From contig JAYKKI010000077.1 of NCBI GenBank assembly GCA_039881145.1, positions 3,976,501 through 4,040,500 on the forward strand: DNA of 64,000 nucleotides. The letters run 5' to 3'. A program made the position numbers and the translations under genes. This DNA is from Druceiella hillmani (taxonomy: Eukaryota > Arthropoda > Insecta > Lepidoptera > Hepialidae). Below are positions 1 through 13,462 of the stretch, one piece after another. Numbering within the stretch: the first letter of the stretch is position 1; each line of letters opens with the position of its first letter. Below the pieces are notes generated by a model. The model was given only the letters and a program-made list of their open reading frames with translations, made no database searches and was not told the origin of the DNA.

Positions 1-330
1 CTGGTTGGTATAACACGCACATGTATTTAGAATCACACATTCAATAAAATCTAGAGAATCGACGCCTAAACAACAACATCTAGCACACCAGCGGAGGATA
101 TAAAAGGTCCCCCACCACATGCTCGTTTGAACATTCGATCGTAGTCTCCGGATTTTCTGTCGCATCTCGACACAGATTTGTTATCTTACTATTATATCAG
201 ACTATTTATAATTTATTTAAAGCACATACAATTTAATAAATTTAACTTCAATCAATTTAAATTTTGCAGTTCGTTGTTTACCTTTATATCTATTTGTTAA
301 AATATTTAATGTTAATCTTTCATTATATAA
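1..330 (+). promoter_or_regulatory. TATA-containing promoter-like or solo-LTR-like stretch at the window edge
   Basis: A clean TATAAAAGG sits at 99-107 in locally GC-richer DNA, with a plausible start site about 30 bp downstream (ACATTCG at 131). An AATAAA follows at 235-240. A TATA box and poly(A) signal about 135 bp apart is what an LTR R-U5 region looks like, but a host core promoter fits too. No open reading frame follows in the next kilobase that I can recognise. The left part may be cut off by the window edge. Confidence 0.35.
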
Positions 331-3300
331 TGTACTCACTAATTATAAAATATTATATTGTAACTTCGTTAAAGTAAATAAAGTATAGGTTGATATCCGG
401 CTTCACTGGAATAAAGATTTTGGTTTTTAAAAAGCTTTGTACAGCAAGGAGAGACATAATTCGTGTTTATACAAATATTTTTTTTGTATTATGGTTACAA
501 ATTACGGGAAACAAAACAAGTTTAATGATCTTCTCTTTATGTTTCTGTAGCTTAAAATATTTAAAATGTAACTGTTAACAGTCATTTGTTTGCCTGTCTG
601 ACTATTTGTCCAGGCCCACATAACTTTCGAGTTGAAATACATCATTGTACTGATTTAAAAATATTGATTACATATTCTTGAAATACTGATAAATGAACTA
701 GGTATTTCCAAAGTGACTTAAAAAAAATGAAAGAAGTTATTACCATAAAAACTGATAATATACCGGTTCTTAAACAGGATAATTTATTATATATGTTACT
801 GGAATTTAATAACAACAACTAGTAAAGTGCGACGATAAGTATTAGTAGTAAATTCCAAGGAACCGTCAGTGTTATGGGCCAAAAATTCTTTTTTATAAAT
901 TTTACAAGATTGTGCGCGCAAAACCTTTATGCCAAATTGGAAATTAGTGAGGTGTAATCTTTTAAATGGAGCAGATTTTAGCACATGTAGGCTGACTGTG
1001 ATGGGGAAAAGTTAACCAATGTGATGGGTTTTTTCACGTGACTACCTCTTTAAATTCGTTATCGTAGTGGGGAAAATCCAGAACACTCGATACTAACAAA
1101 ATTAGGAGACAAAGTTGGCAAAGCAGCTCAGAATCTATCGTCTACATGTAAAATCTAATTTAGCTAGGTCCCCGCTATTTTAGATCTATTTTCGCGCGTC
1201 TGGGAACTTACGTGCAGTTTAAATTTTAATTCGATGAAGCTACGACGCTTGTCTAATTCTCAATCAACAGTTAGTCTTCGATGGTCTATAGTTAGGGCAC
1301 CCACTTTTTTTGAGGAATTCCTGTTCCTTTTCTGAAATTTCCATTACAAAAAGCACATATGTTACTTCATATAGACAAATTCTTTATGAACACCGACCTT
1401 TTTTTTATTTTAAAACTAAAAAAAAATTATTTTGGAAAAGAGATTTTGTTTTGTAAACGATTTGATGATATTATGTGGTTTGACACACCTAAAAACTTTG
1501 GTTTCATAGAACGGAATTTTGTTTTCAAGAAAAATTCGGTTGTTATACTGTTTGTAATATAAAAAATACACCTACCCACTATGGATCATTTTATCAAGAA
1601 AGAAATCGTGTTTTTACATATGAGTGATGGTCCACGGGGACTTATAAGGTCATTCGCATGCTATGTAATGATTATATTTATTTCATGCTATTTCATATTA
1701 CGTGAACGCAAGTTGAGGGCACACTGACAAGACTCAGACAAAAGTCAGGCCAAAGATTATGCAGCATTAAACATTTATCAAAGATTGATCGTTGGGAAAA
1801 GCGTCAGAATGCGGTCAAAATTATCCTGACAAATTTAAATTGCGTCATGCTCCAGGTGTCTAGTTATGGGTTAGTATGTGAATTGATCATAATATTCATG
1901 TTATAATATATATCTTATAAAAGGTGTGATATATATATGAGAATTGTATACTAAGGGCAAAATTTGATGGTGACACTGATAGTTCTGTGAGATGCCTATG
2001 TTTTTCGGGGTATAATAATAGTGGAAATTGTAATACTTATATAGTTTGCAAACATGCTGGTATCTGCTGAGACTTGTTTTAGGGATTATTGATAGAATTG
2101 ACATCCATTGAACTGAATGCCCTATTTGTTTGGCATAGGCTACGTCTATACATAAGAGACATGGACTTAGGTTAAACAATTCTCTAATTGATAGCGGGCT
2201 CGCTGTTTCCTCGTGTGACCAAGCTATTGTCGTATTATTTAGGTAAAGACGCTTGTTGGCATTTATTATTATCCTCATGGCTATTGTTAAATTGTTATTA
2301 TTGTTAGTCCGACTTACATGCAGAATTTCCCTTCCATAGAATTTAAAAAGTGTCGCACGGAAAATTAGAGACCTAAGTTTGGCTAATGCAATACGCTGAA
2401 GAGCTCGAGCAATAGAAAACAATAAACAAAAAGAAAAGTTAAAAAATAGACAAAGGATTAACATTATGGTTTATGTGTCATTTATCAGACATTAAAGAAA
2501 TTTGATAGACAGAAGTGAATACCATCAGGATTGTAAATTCAAAAATAGCCAAGTTTCTTTTTGAAATGTTAGCCGTAAAAGTTAAGTTCTCCCAGCACTT
2601 TGCTAAAAAAGTGTAATGGGTAAGTTAGAGCTTTGCTTTTAGATTCAATGAATGTTATGTACATATTTAACATGTCATTTTATTTAACAGTGTTGAATAG
2701 CTCTCCGATATATTGTCATTTTAGCAATCAAAAATGTCTAAAGGAAAAGTTCTAGTGGTTTCATAACCTTATCATATCGGAAATTAATAGAGTGATAAGA
2801 ACTTATCGCGGTCAAGTTCAATGTTATAATAGATATGTAATAATATTAAATCAACTCGGACTCACAGTTCTAACTCATCGATCTACACTTCTCCAGTAAA
2901 GTTCTTCATGAACTCGGCTGTTTCTACCTCGCTACTTTCTACGACTCACTTCTTAAAGAGGAATTTGACCCTTTTTGCAGTAATGTATTTAATGGGGTTG
3001 ATCCTTAATAACGTATATTCCTACCAAATTTTGCAATAATTCATTAATTAAGCAAAATAGCCTTTTTGGGCCTGTCATAGTGACGTTCCCCTAAGTGTAC
3101 GATTTTAATTCTTCTTTCAATTATGTGGTTCTTTTTGGAAATTAAAATGCTTTTAATCAGAATGTATTGAATAAAATAAAATGCATAAAATTGAACAACT
3201 TTCAAAGTATAGATATCGATAATATATTTCAATTAAAAAGGGGAAAAAATAGTGATGTAAAATAATGAAAGAAACTGTAGTAATGAGTGAAAAACTAAAG

Positions 3301-4469
3301 TAAATAAAAAAAATCGTTCTCGTATATGTTGGGTTTGAAAATAAACAGCTTACAGGAAATACCCGTCAAAACTTTTAAAAGTGTGAGACGTGTTCGGACT
3401 CTTTTCCTCTCCATCATCAACATCTACTGTGTATTGTAGTAGGTGTTACCCTCCCTCGCTTCGTACGTAATATATTTTTTATTGCGGAATTCCATAACTG
3501 GGGGTATTCAACTCGTTCAACTCATTTGATTCCGAATAAATAAATAAATAATAGAGGCATCACGTTCTATATATTTATTGAGTTAAAAATTGATTAAAAC
3601 TTGTTGATTTTCCTTCATACTTTACAACTTTAAGACCCGTATAGACTAGGACACTAATTACGACACAAATGTCTGACACTAATGTCCGGGTCACACAAAG
3701 GCGATTTCCTTGTCGCGATACTAAACTAGTGTCGTAATAAATGTCGCAAGCGCAGGCACTGGTCTTCACACACAGACACTCGATGTATATACTGAATATA
3801 TACACCAAAATGTCGCAGTCTAAACATACCTTTAGGATTGTCAATCAAATGTACTTACGTAATTGTGCACGTAACATTGCAATATTAGTATTACTACATC
3901 ATTCATTACAAGAATGTGACGTACTTACCTAATACGGTGGATTAGATACTTTCCACTATCTCTGCATGATTCTATTTTATGAAATTAGAAAGGAATGCGT
4001 CGAATATGAAAAATGTGTGCGTGCAATACATTAAAAAATAGTTTCATTAAGTTGAATGCCGAGCAATCCAATGTGTCATAGATTCAATGGAATGCAAGTT
4101 GCAAGTCCTTTATTAGCTACGTTGAAACGTTTATGAATTAAGGATCAAATAAATCAATAAGGTTTTATGTCAGACCTTTAGCTTAGTTAATCAGTGTACT
4201 GTATTAATTCTTTTGATTCATTCAGTCACTTGTCACCCGCGCCTACGGGCTAGTACCATGCTCGGGTACAGTTATTAAGGTGTAGAGAGTTGGTTACATT
4301 CTTTTTAATTACCATACTATTCTAAATGGACAGTTTACATGAATTTGTACCTGGCGTACGCCAGTTGTTGTTAACCTGATGTAACAAGCCGGTTTCTATT
4401 GGTTCCTGGAAACAAAATAATACGACTATAATCAATATTTTTTTTCGTATTTTATCCCGTTTTCAAGAG
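331..4469. other. AT-rich DNA without a recognised gene
   Basis: Short frames only. The longest is a minus-strand frame at 1901-2464 (187 codons). It has no recognisable domain and its residue make-up is that of translated AT-rich DNA, so I do not call it. A weak foldback lies at 3650-3745: ATTACGACAC near 3656 pairs with GTGTCGTAAT near 3730, and GACA..AATGTC motifs repeat around it, which suggests an old MITE. Confidence 0.5.
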
Positions 4470-4640
4470 ACACTATTTCAAAATTAATGCAACGGTTAAG
4501 AGTCCTGCAGTGTTCGCTCAGCGGGCGCGGCGATGTTATCAAAGCGATATACGATACGTCGGTCTATCGCACGGGCGACTGCGCGCTCTGCTGTCCTCCA
4601 CTGCACAGCGTCGCCGAGAGGCATGGCCAAATAATTTGAG
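4470..4640. other. CpG-rich, GC-rich island
   Basis: About 170 bp of strongly GC-rich sequence packed with CpG (clusters such as GCGGGCGCGGCGATG, GGGCGACTGCGCGC and GCGTCGCCGAG) in surroundings that are about 70% AT. There is no open reading frame of note and no splice sites I would trust. It could be a conserved regulatory element or promoter, or a fragment of a GC-rich transposon. Confidence 0.5.
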
Positions 4641-6015
4641 AATTTGAAACTGTATTAAGTTCGAAAGACATTGCTTAATGCCGGGTACACTTGGAGTATG
4701 AACACATTACTTCGGAATAAATAAATAGCGATATTAATAAGCATAACGGAATTTAAGTTTATTTGAACTTTTCTGTAGTAAATTTAAAAAGAGTAAATTA
4801 ATTTTGGCCAGGCTTCGTCTGAGTAGGTGTCTATTCTGGCGCTGTTAAATACTAGGGGTTGTCAAAAACCAATAAATAGTTGAAGGGTTAATGGCAAAGA
4901 CATCAAAATTGGTCGGTAGATACGCTAGATATATAGATAATTTAAAAAGAATTATTATAAAACGGGGCGTTTATTTTTCAAGTTTTCGGGTCAATTATAC
5001 TGTAGACGAACATTATCGTTGGTCCCAATAAATAAATATATAAAAGTATTCACAGATAATATGGAACAATAAGTAATCTATGTTAGTTTTTAACTAGAAA
5101 AAGACGGTATTGATCCGAAAAGTTTAAAAAAATAATATTACTGTTGCCCGATCTTCAAGATTTATTCTCATAATATTTTTCGAAATAAGTTAAAGGCGGT
5201 GGTAGTGCGAGATGAATAATTTTTACTGATTACGTGGCTATTCAGAGGTACAATGGTGAAGTCTAGCGATACACCCTTCAACTTGTTTGCTAGCCAGCTC
5301 TCGGACTATAGGGTAAATGGTGATTTCTATAGTGGAAATAATTTCTAACACGTGCGTGAGGTACAGTGTGTCGCTGGTTCAAGAACTTTTGTCATAAAAA
5401 ATGTCTGGGTGCTAATCGCTTTATGTATAGATAAAAGTCCCATTTGTATTGTGTCTTTGGATCTAGGCATGAGAAACGCTATACTCACATGAAAAATAGA
5501 ATTATGCGGGACGATAGGCAGTAATCAGTTGCCGGATTGAAGGAATTTATTCTACGTTCACCAGATCTTTCGCTGTTCACTTTAAAGTCTGGAGAGAGAG
5601 AGCTGGGACTATTACCAATGAATACTCCTCGTTAATTGTAAGGCAACTTTTATTAGTTACAATAACTGTTTACAAGATTGACTGTATCACTGTTGAACTA
5701 CAGACCGTTCGAACTGATGTGCACTGTTGATGAGTGAACTGTAAACTGCTTGATCGGACAGAACTGGAACTGCTGAAACCGCAAACCTATTGTTGCACTG
5801 TCATACCGTTGTTTATATACCTTTTTGATCCTTTTGTTCTGCCACCGTTTGCCATGCCAGGGGTGGTAAATCACGGTCGCCCGATCGTCGCGTCGGCTGC
5901 TGCGATTATACGAAACGTATACCAAGCAGCATCGAGCATAAACTACGAGGAAAACTGTACACAAAATAATGTTTATAAAAAAAATAGTCATATTGAAGAT
6001 GAGACAATTTACCTC
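4641..6015. other. No recognised gene
   Basis: The two overlapping opposite-strand frames at 5698-6024 share one mildly GC-rich segment and show no domain in either direction. The segment ends exactly at the hairpin at 6016, so it may be part of a transposon rather than a gene. Confidence 0.4.
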
Positions 6016-6072
6016 CACTTTTAGGGGCCATTTTATAACGCTGATGGCGTTATAAAATGGTCCCTAAAAGTG
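6016..6072. repeat. 26-bp inverted repeat, 5-nt loop (long hairpin)
   Basis: The left arm 6016-6041 and right arm 6047-6072 are complementary at 25 of 26 positions (the exception would be a G-U pair in RNA), separated by TGATG. The arms begin CACTTTTAGGGGCC and end in CCCTAAAAGTG. It may be a foldback transposon remnant, a templated-insertion scar or a small-RNA hairpin. The near-perfect pairing implies a recent origin or selection. Confidence 0.9.
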
Positions 6073-9000
6073 CACGATGTCCGGGAATAGATGTAGGACA
6101 AAAAAAGATGCTATTCGTTGGCTATAAAGAAATAAATTGTCGTTGAAATAAAACGTAAAACAGGGCCTTTTTCTAATTGAGTGGAAAAAAACATTATTAC
6201 ACATAATTCTTTTTAACACACACAAGACTAATCGACATATAACAGTATTTCGATATTTCTTTATCTCCGTCTAGATAACGGTTTTTTTGCTCTCGAAGAT
6301 TATCTATCCTGTTAGTGAGAATATTTTTGGTTTAATTTTACACCGAATTGTGTTACGTGGAATGGTGCAAATAAAATCGTTTACACGATTGAAAATGTGT
6401 TAAGATAATGTATAAAAGAGAAACATATTTACATATATTTTTGGGATTCGTGAACAATTGGCAAAAACGGCATCCCTATTGTTTTATCATATCCGTCTGT
6501 CCATCCTGTCTATCATGCCCTTGTACTTTTAAACCTATGTGCATGAAATTTTGCAAGTATATTGGTGCTCAACTATGGGTTTGAAAAATGCGTGAAAATT
6601 CCAGTTACTAGAATTTTATTAGAATTCAAATTAAATTATTTCGGTTGATTTATATCAATAATTTAAGATTTGGACAGGTACGAAACTTTACGTCGTACGA
6701 GTTCCGTCGCAAGCTTGACCGGTTTATTAAAATTACTCTTTTACATAATAAATAACAAATAAAAAATTGTGATTATTATGAGAATTTCTTAAATAAGATT
6801 CATATTTTTATGTCAATAAAAAGAATAATTGAAGGAGACATAAAGTGAATCGAATAAATGAAGACTCAAAAGTCTAAAAAAAATGCAAAATAAAGCATGA
6901 TCGAAGTAACTTATAGTTGTTAAAATAATAATAAAAATTGGTTCCGTACCTAAATAAGATTTAATATTTGTAATAGCTGTATCTTTAATAGCTGTTCCAA
7001 AATAAGATTTAATATCTGTAAATAATTTAATAGAATTACTCAAAGCGCGAGTTCTGTTCGTCGTTAAGTTTTTTCAACAGCAACATCAAATTTTTTTATA
7101 TTTTGCTGATGCCGACAAAACGAAATGTTTTTATTAATTTACCTAAAATTATAATTTCTTTGGTGAGAACATGAAACTTCTATTAATAAACATGAAAAAA
7201 AATTCAATACATGTCGTAGAATTCATTAGAAGTTAAAACTAGTGCAATAGTTAAATATAAATTACTCTACGTACGTATAAATAAATAACTTGCGCCGAGG
7301 GTTTCATGAATTGTAATTTACATCTTATCATTTTATCACTCACTGAAACATAAAAAACATATCTATATGGCTACATATAATAATTATATTCAAATGTAAA
7401 AGTGAATAAATACATCCCAATACATAAGTACATACGTCACTTTTAGTGATTTTCTAGGTTATTACCCGTGGGGCATAGATAATATAAAACAGTCTATGTT
7501 GCAGGCAAATAATATAAATTTGAAAATCCGTTCGCAAAAAGCTGTACGAATAAGAATATCAAAAAATAAATTATTTATAAGTAATTTTTTGATTATAATA
7601 TGCAGTGAAAGTAATAATACCTCAAGTTAGAAAATTTTACTGCGTTTCAACGCTTCAACGCTACTAAATATTAAATAAAATTATATAAATATTTACTAAT
7701 CACCACTTTGCTTCAGAATAAATTTAGAATAATGAAAACAGCCTTATCATACATGGGGCATTAGGTTTAATACTGTGTATTCAAGTTCTGAGTTATCGGT
7801 TTACAATATTTATTTTCTTTATTTACTATATTTAAGTACTCAATTGAAAATTCTTTAAAAATACTTTCAATTGTACGGAAAATAAGCTAATTTACAAATG
7901 TTTAGGTCATACATTATGTTATTTTGTATAAATAATATATTATTTGTACTACGTGTGTATTCCAGTAAATCAAAAATATGAATAAAACAAAAATATCAAA
8001 TAAAATTATTTAATAGTATTTCAATATAAAAATGTAAATTGAAAAGTTTTTAACATAGTACTTAGTTGTCAATAATAAAGCCAAGGTTTTAAATAAAATA
8101 CGGTCTAAAAATTGTCATTATAGATTACTTTATAAATGGATGAGGCCTTTTGATCTAAGTAGCAGAAATATAATTAAAACATGTTTAGAATTTTAAGTGT
8201 TACAACTAAACCCTGTTACTGAAATAGCATATTCACGTGTTCCTTCAATTAAATAACCCATGTTGTCCTTCAACGAAATAAAATTTGTTTACATGGAATT
8301 CTTATTTAATATTGCAAATATCTCGTATTTAAACAATAAAAAGATAGATTATTAAATTATATCGGTATTTTACGATAAAACGTTAAACACAATGTAAGTA
8401 AGAATTATCATACTCTTTAAAATAATAAAAATACACATCTTCACCAATGTTTTTGTTCCTTTAAATAGTGGACGCATTTAATATTTATAGAACAAATTAG
8501 ACTTACCGTCGTTTCTTTTTTTTCTGAAAATGAAAAGAATGAGAACCGCTTTATACCAATATATAAAAATAAATCGTGTAAATCTTTATTCGAATAAATG
8601 TTTAAATAGCAATAATATTGAAATTTTAGACAATAAGTATATTATATTGATGTGCAAAAATTTAAAGAATATTCGGTGTTAATAATTTTTTTAATGAAAA
8701 AACATATTTGATTAATTCTATATCGGAAATTATATTTAAATTAAAAAATGTTATTTGACTTGAATTGCAAAAATATTGTCCTTTTAGAAGTAGAATATTA
8801 AAATTTATTATTATAGATAATAATAGGAAATTCAAATCGATTTACAAGCTATTATTAGTCCGTAATAGTTGTAATCATTATACTTTTTAATGAGATATCT
8901 TGGCAAGTTCACATTGAGCGGTGTAAACAAATATCTTTTTAAATATAGTTATAGCCATTATGTGAAAACGATACATAAATTAGTGTTTATAAATTAAATG

Positions 9001-9725
9001 GGTTTGTATAATTTGTGATACTAATTTGAAACTAATAACAATTACGTTTCAGGTTCAATTTTACAAGTTTTTTGAAATGTTATTCTCAGTTTGATCTAAT
9101 TTTACTGTTTAAAATTATTGTGGATTTTAAGAATTTAACAACAGTTTGATTAAAATATTTGAATCAGTAATTCAGATATACCTCCAATGATGTATTTTGC
9201 ATGCTACTTTGTAATGCTTTCAAGGCAGATACCATGTTATACTTATATATACATACATATATAGAGGTATCAGGTAAAAAAGAGATAGAGATATATGAAC
9301 TCTACTTGTCCATGAATGATTCCACCATTTTATCTTTTACACAGCAAGCTGTCAAAAGCAATACAGCGTGGGGGATTACCCTTCCTCTCAGTTAAAAACT
9401 AACTTTTTTATGTGAAGAATGTAATAAAAATTTGTTCACAATTTAATTTATATAAATTAACCAATATTAAGTGTGAATTTAAAGTTATCCTTTAATTGAA
9501 AACCGCAATAAAGTGTTATTATTACGAGTGCGTCACGCTGGGGAATTGCCTATATTATATTGTTTACGCATATTTGAAACGTATTGAACTATACTAATTA
9601 TAAAGTTGCCTCTACATATGAAAAGCTCGGGACAGTTATAAATATTTTACATATGAATTATTGAAACAATTGAGAGTGTTATTTGAAAGTTTGTTTTCAT
9701 TATAATATTTTCAAATTCTTTCATT
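6073..9725. other. AT-rich upstream flank of the IkB-like gene
   Basis: Very AT-rich with no convincing open reading frame. Around 6480-6600 there is a stretch with TATCCGTCTGTCCATCCTG and ATGAAATTTTGCAAGTAT, of the kind found in dispersed insect repeats. The promoter and any 5' noncoding exon of the gene starting at 9726 must lie here, but I cannot place a TATA box or initiator with confidence. Confidence 0.4.
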
Positions 9726-11392
9726 ATGGAGGCTATCAAAATAACAAACGTAGATAAGTCACTCAGTCGTCATCCGTCGTCCGCTCAAGCAGGTAGTTGC
9801 GTCGCTTCTAATCTTATCAATAGTCAAACAATCGCAAGTGGGAATAAAAGTGTCGTGTTTAAAAAACCATTTAATATTAACGGTACTTCCCTATCGTCAA
9901 GTAAAAAAATAATAAAAAATGGTCCAATCGTGGTCGGCAAATTCAGAAAATTAAACAATTTTAAAATAGTGCCACAGAAATACCTGAAAATTAACAAAGG
10001 GGACTTTAATAAAACTGCCAGTTTTTCACCAATAGTTGCGCATCGAGTATCATCTAGAAACATTTCACGCGTCGAAGATATGCACGCAACATTCAATGAG
10101 GTTACAGGGAATGTTAAGTTAACTCATTCAAACATAAACGGTAGTTCTTTACCATTAAAACCAAACTGTGATGTGTTTAACATTCACCAGGGAGCGAACG
10201 ATGATTCCCTCGCAATGACCATTGTCAACCAATACAATGGTTTGAATCAAAACTCTAGGACAGTTGCTACATTGAATACTGGAATGGAAAGTGGCGAGAG
10301 TGAAAGCTTCACTTCAGATAATTTAGTTAATTTAATTGGTCAAGAAAACTATAATGTGCTTTTTGCAGCATTATGCACAATATCTAGTGCTGACCTGAAA
10401 CGAAAAGCTATTCGTACGCTGTTAACGAAACAAACTGCCAATAAAACGTACAGTGAAATTAGCGTGCAGACTCCGAACTGGGATCGTCAATATATTTTAA
10501 CACACGACGTATCATGTCAGACGATGAGTAAAACTCTGAAGGACAAATCGGTGAACACAAATTTTGACCAAAACTTCCAAATGAACTCATTAAGCTTTAC
10601 GTCTAGACAATTTAAAAAAAGGCGACGGTGTCCTACAAGACGACAGTCGCCTTATGTAATAGATACTAGAAATATGTTTAACAGAATTGATAATAAGAAA
10701 ATAATATCTGAAGATGATGAGAAGCTTGGTTATCATAAGAATATTATTGTCCATAAACGAAAAATATCATTGCCACCACCGTTACCACCGAAGTTGTTAG
10801 AAGAAAGTGATTGCAGTAGTTTGAAATCTGCACAAGTTTATGATAATAAAATTACTCCTTGCAACAAAGAAGCTTTTAAAAAGGATAATATGAAAAATCT
10901 TAAAGTTACATCAAACTCAATGGTAGGAAAGCATTGTATAAATAAATCCAATACAACTACTGAGAAAATTAGCTCTTTCAATATACTCGCAATAGATAAT
11001 GGGACTGAATTAGGATCGGTGACTGGTACTTCGATCTGTTCAGATCCGTTGGATATCTCTGAATCTATTTTAAATGATCCAATGAGATTACTACTAGAAA
11101 GTTGTTTACAATCTTCGACAAAATCAAACGAATATGAGACAAACGATGATGGTGTGCCACCCAGTCAAGCAGTGCCTGAATCAAGGACTCAAGAATCATT
11201 TAATTTTGGAAATCCAACTTTAACATCAGAGATCCTAGAATTAACAAATGGAGTAAAGCCTGAAGATAAATTTCATCTCCTTACAAAGGACATTGTAAAA
11301 TCCTTGAGCCCAGATAAGTTGAAACAACTTATAAATCTTCAGATGATTATAGACTGGAATCATTGCATGGATTACGATGAATTTGGATTTGG
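9726..11392 (+). CDS. IkB-like ankyrin-repeat protein, coding exon 1 (N-terminal half)
   Basis: First coding exon of a five-exon gene spanning 9726-34024 (4038 nt coding, 1345 residues). The start is the first ATG of the long open frame (ATTATGGAGG). The exon ends inside codon 556 at a consensus donor (GG|GTAAGT); reading through the donor gives an immediate stop. Residues 1-555 are largely low-complexity and rich in Asn, Ser and Thr. A basic patch KKRRRCPTRR at about residues 297-306 looks like a nuclear localisation signal, and a proline run PPPLPP lies near 350. The last residues (DYDEFGFG) run straight into the first ankyrin repeat encoded by exon 2. Known: IkB proteins bind Rel-homology dimers through ankyrin repeats, and the nuclear type (BCL3, or Pickle/Charon in flies) act as transcription cofactors. 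Inferred: this is such a nuclear cofactor. It is much longer than classical cytoplasmic IkB/Cactus. Subfamily not certain. Confidence 0.85.
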
Positions 11393-12897
11393 GTAAGTGT
11401 ATTATTAAAAAGCAATTGTAGATTTACTTTAATATGTTTATTTTACATTATCCAAGTTAAAATTAAACATTTCTTTCATATGTCAATGGTCGATTTGTTA
11501 AATTTTCTTAAATGTAATATATATGACAATTATTATTAACTTTAATATTTTGATGACTGAAAGTTTTCGTTAAGTACCTATATGATATTTTCTTTAATAC
11601 ACATGTTTTGTGATCTATATTAACCAAAAAGAAAAGTTCGGCTCCAAATTTCATTTTATAATTTGATGCTATTTTCATACAATGTTAGCAAACTATAGAG
11701 AAACTATATAGTTCAGACTATAAATTATTAAAAGAATCGCATCTAACATTAAGGATATTCTATTTGTGTAAATTTGAAAAGGTTTACTAGCTGTGTCTTT
11801 GACTTCGTTTGTAGGGGAAAAACATTTTTTTGTTTGAAAAAGAAAAAGTATTCATTCCGTGTCCAGTGCTGTACATTACACAAACTACTTAAGAGAGCGA
11901 AGAAATAAAGGTATATATACCATATACTTTTTCACTTGTTCTAATTTTAAGTTAATTAGCTAAAAAACTAAGAATATATTTTGATTTTTCTCATTTCTGG
12001 AACTCGTGTATTACCAGTTTCAAGTTTCTCTCTCAACTAAAAGTGCCCAAAAATATAATTACCTAATTTCCTAAATAAATATTCCCAACGTTAAAATATT
12101 TCTATTGACGAATTAATTTTCTAGATATCTGCACTCTACTAAGGCAGACGGTAGATGTAAGGTAGATCTAAGGAAGACGTATGTAACAATTTTTTTTTGT
12201 CAAAAAATATTCTTACAGTGTTGTATTTTTAGACTTAGTAATAGATCCAAATTTTTCATCTAAGCTAAGACACGAATTTAGGAATATGTATTTTTTGTTT
12301 ACAAAGAGATCAACATTTTCGTTTAATTCTGCCAATATTCTTTCTAAGCTCAAATTGCTCTTTTTTTTACTGTGCTAGCTTTCATCGGAACTAGAAGTCA
12401 TAACATGGGTCTTAAAGTAATTAAACTTGAAGTGTCATAAAAGAGTTAGGAAGGAGACATCAATACAAGTAATTATTCCAATTAATCGTGACGTAGTAAA
12501 AGAGATTTGATCATCTTTTTTTTAGTGAATAGATTTGGATTATTTACTATGGTAATATAATGGTGATAATTTTATCTTGAAAAAAATTCCAGCAGATTCA
12601 ACGGTAGTGGCACTATTATTTAGCCTGCATTTTTCTTTGAAATATGAAAACATTAATAATCTTTGTCTGTTTACATTCAGTAAAATCGATACCTTCTTGT
12701 GACTTTTGTTGTCATCACTAAGAAAATAATAATAATCAGCTTAGTAGCTTTTGAGTTACTCGTTGACCGGATGAAGAAATTTGAAACTCTAAAATAATTC
12801 TGAGAATAAAATTGTAGAATTTACATGTATTGGTTTATTCCAAAGTAACTCGTCCAAAAAATCTGGCATGTCATTTCATCTAATTACTGTGATGCAG
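11393..12897 (+). other. Intron 1 of the IkB-like gene
   Basis: Bounded by donor GTAAGT and acceptor GATGCAG, 1505 bp. AT-rich; I see no transposon, RNA gene or open frame in it. The phase (two bases of the codon before, one after) matches the exon 2 reading frame. Confidence 0.75.
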
Positions 12898-13009
12898 GCC
12901 AATTCACAATGCGGTCCAGAACAATGATATTCCGTTGCTACAAAGACAGTGCTTAGTGCTCAAGTCGAAGGGAGAGAATGTCGACTTGGGTGATGAAGAC
13001 AAGGATACG
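12898..13009 (+). CDS. IkB-like ankyrin-repeat protein, coding exon 2 (ankyrin repeat 1)
   Basis: A 112-nt exon, acceptor CAG at 12895-12897 and donor ACG|GTAAGC. It encodes residues 556-593. The translation GPIHNAVQNNDIPLLQRQ continues as an ankyrin helix pair and ends in VDLGDEDKDT, the finger that leads into the next repeat. The pattern xPIHxAVxxNDxxxLxRQ is close to the first repeat of IkB-family proteins. It ends in phase 0, which fits exon 3. A 14-kb intron follows. Confidence 0.8.
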
Positions 13010-13426
13010 GTAAGCGAATTACCTAGAAATATTAGTATTCTCATTCTGCCGATGTGGTTTTGTAATCGTACCATTAAGTGCGCCAAATTAGAAATTAAAA
13101 AAAAGGAATACCACAGAAGTGCAAAGCATGTTTGTAAAAGTCATTTATTACGTGAATTACCTAAGCACAACGAAGCTTTGTTTTATAAATATTACTGTAA
13201 ATATTTCAGTTTTTAAAATAAGGAATTAAAATTACTTTCATTTCTATTAGTGTTTGGAATCTATAAAATGATACTTCCCACAAATCCATAATGATAGGGG
13301 TCATTAGAGTTACTGTTTAGTTTGGTACCATTAATAGGACTGTATAGCAGAGAAGATATTACTATTAGTCCTTTTACTTCAGCATGGACAAAGTTTGCAA
13401 TCGGATATTGTCTATCGGCTGCAGGC

Positions 13427-13462
13427 AGCTCAGCAGAAGTTATAAATAAGTTCTGCTGAGCT
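13427..13462. repeat. 12-bp perfect inverted repeat, 12-nt loop
   Basis: AGCTCAGCAGAA (13427-13438) and TTCTGCTGAGCT (13451-13462) are exact complements. The stretch around it (13261-13473) is GC-richer than the intron and has an uninterrupted minus-strand frame of 70 codons with no domain I recognise, so it may be part of a repeat. Confidence 0.8.

Noticed and set aside
1901..2464. 187-codon minus-strand open frame, the longest outside the host gene and gag
   Set aside because: No domain, biased residue make-up from AT-rich DNA, no splice or promoter context. I treat it as a chance frame.
5698..6024. Overlapping ~100-codon frames on both strands
   Set aside because: Both strands open over the same mildly GC-rich segment and neither matches a family; likely a composition effect.
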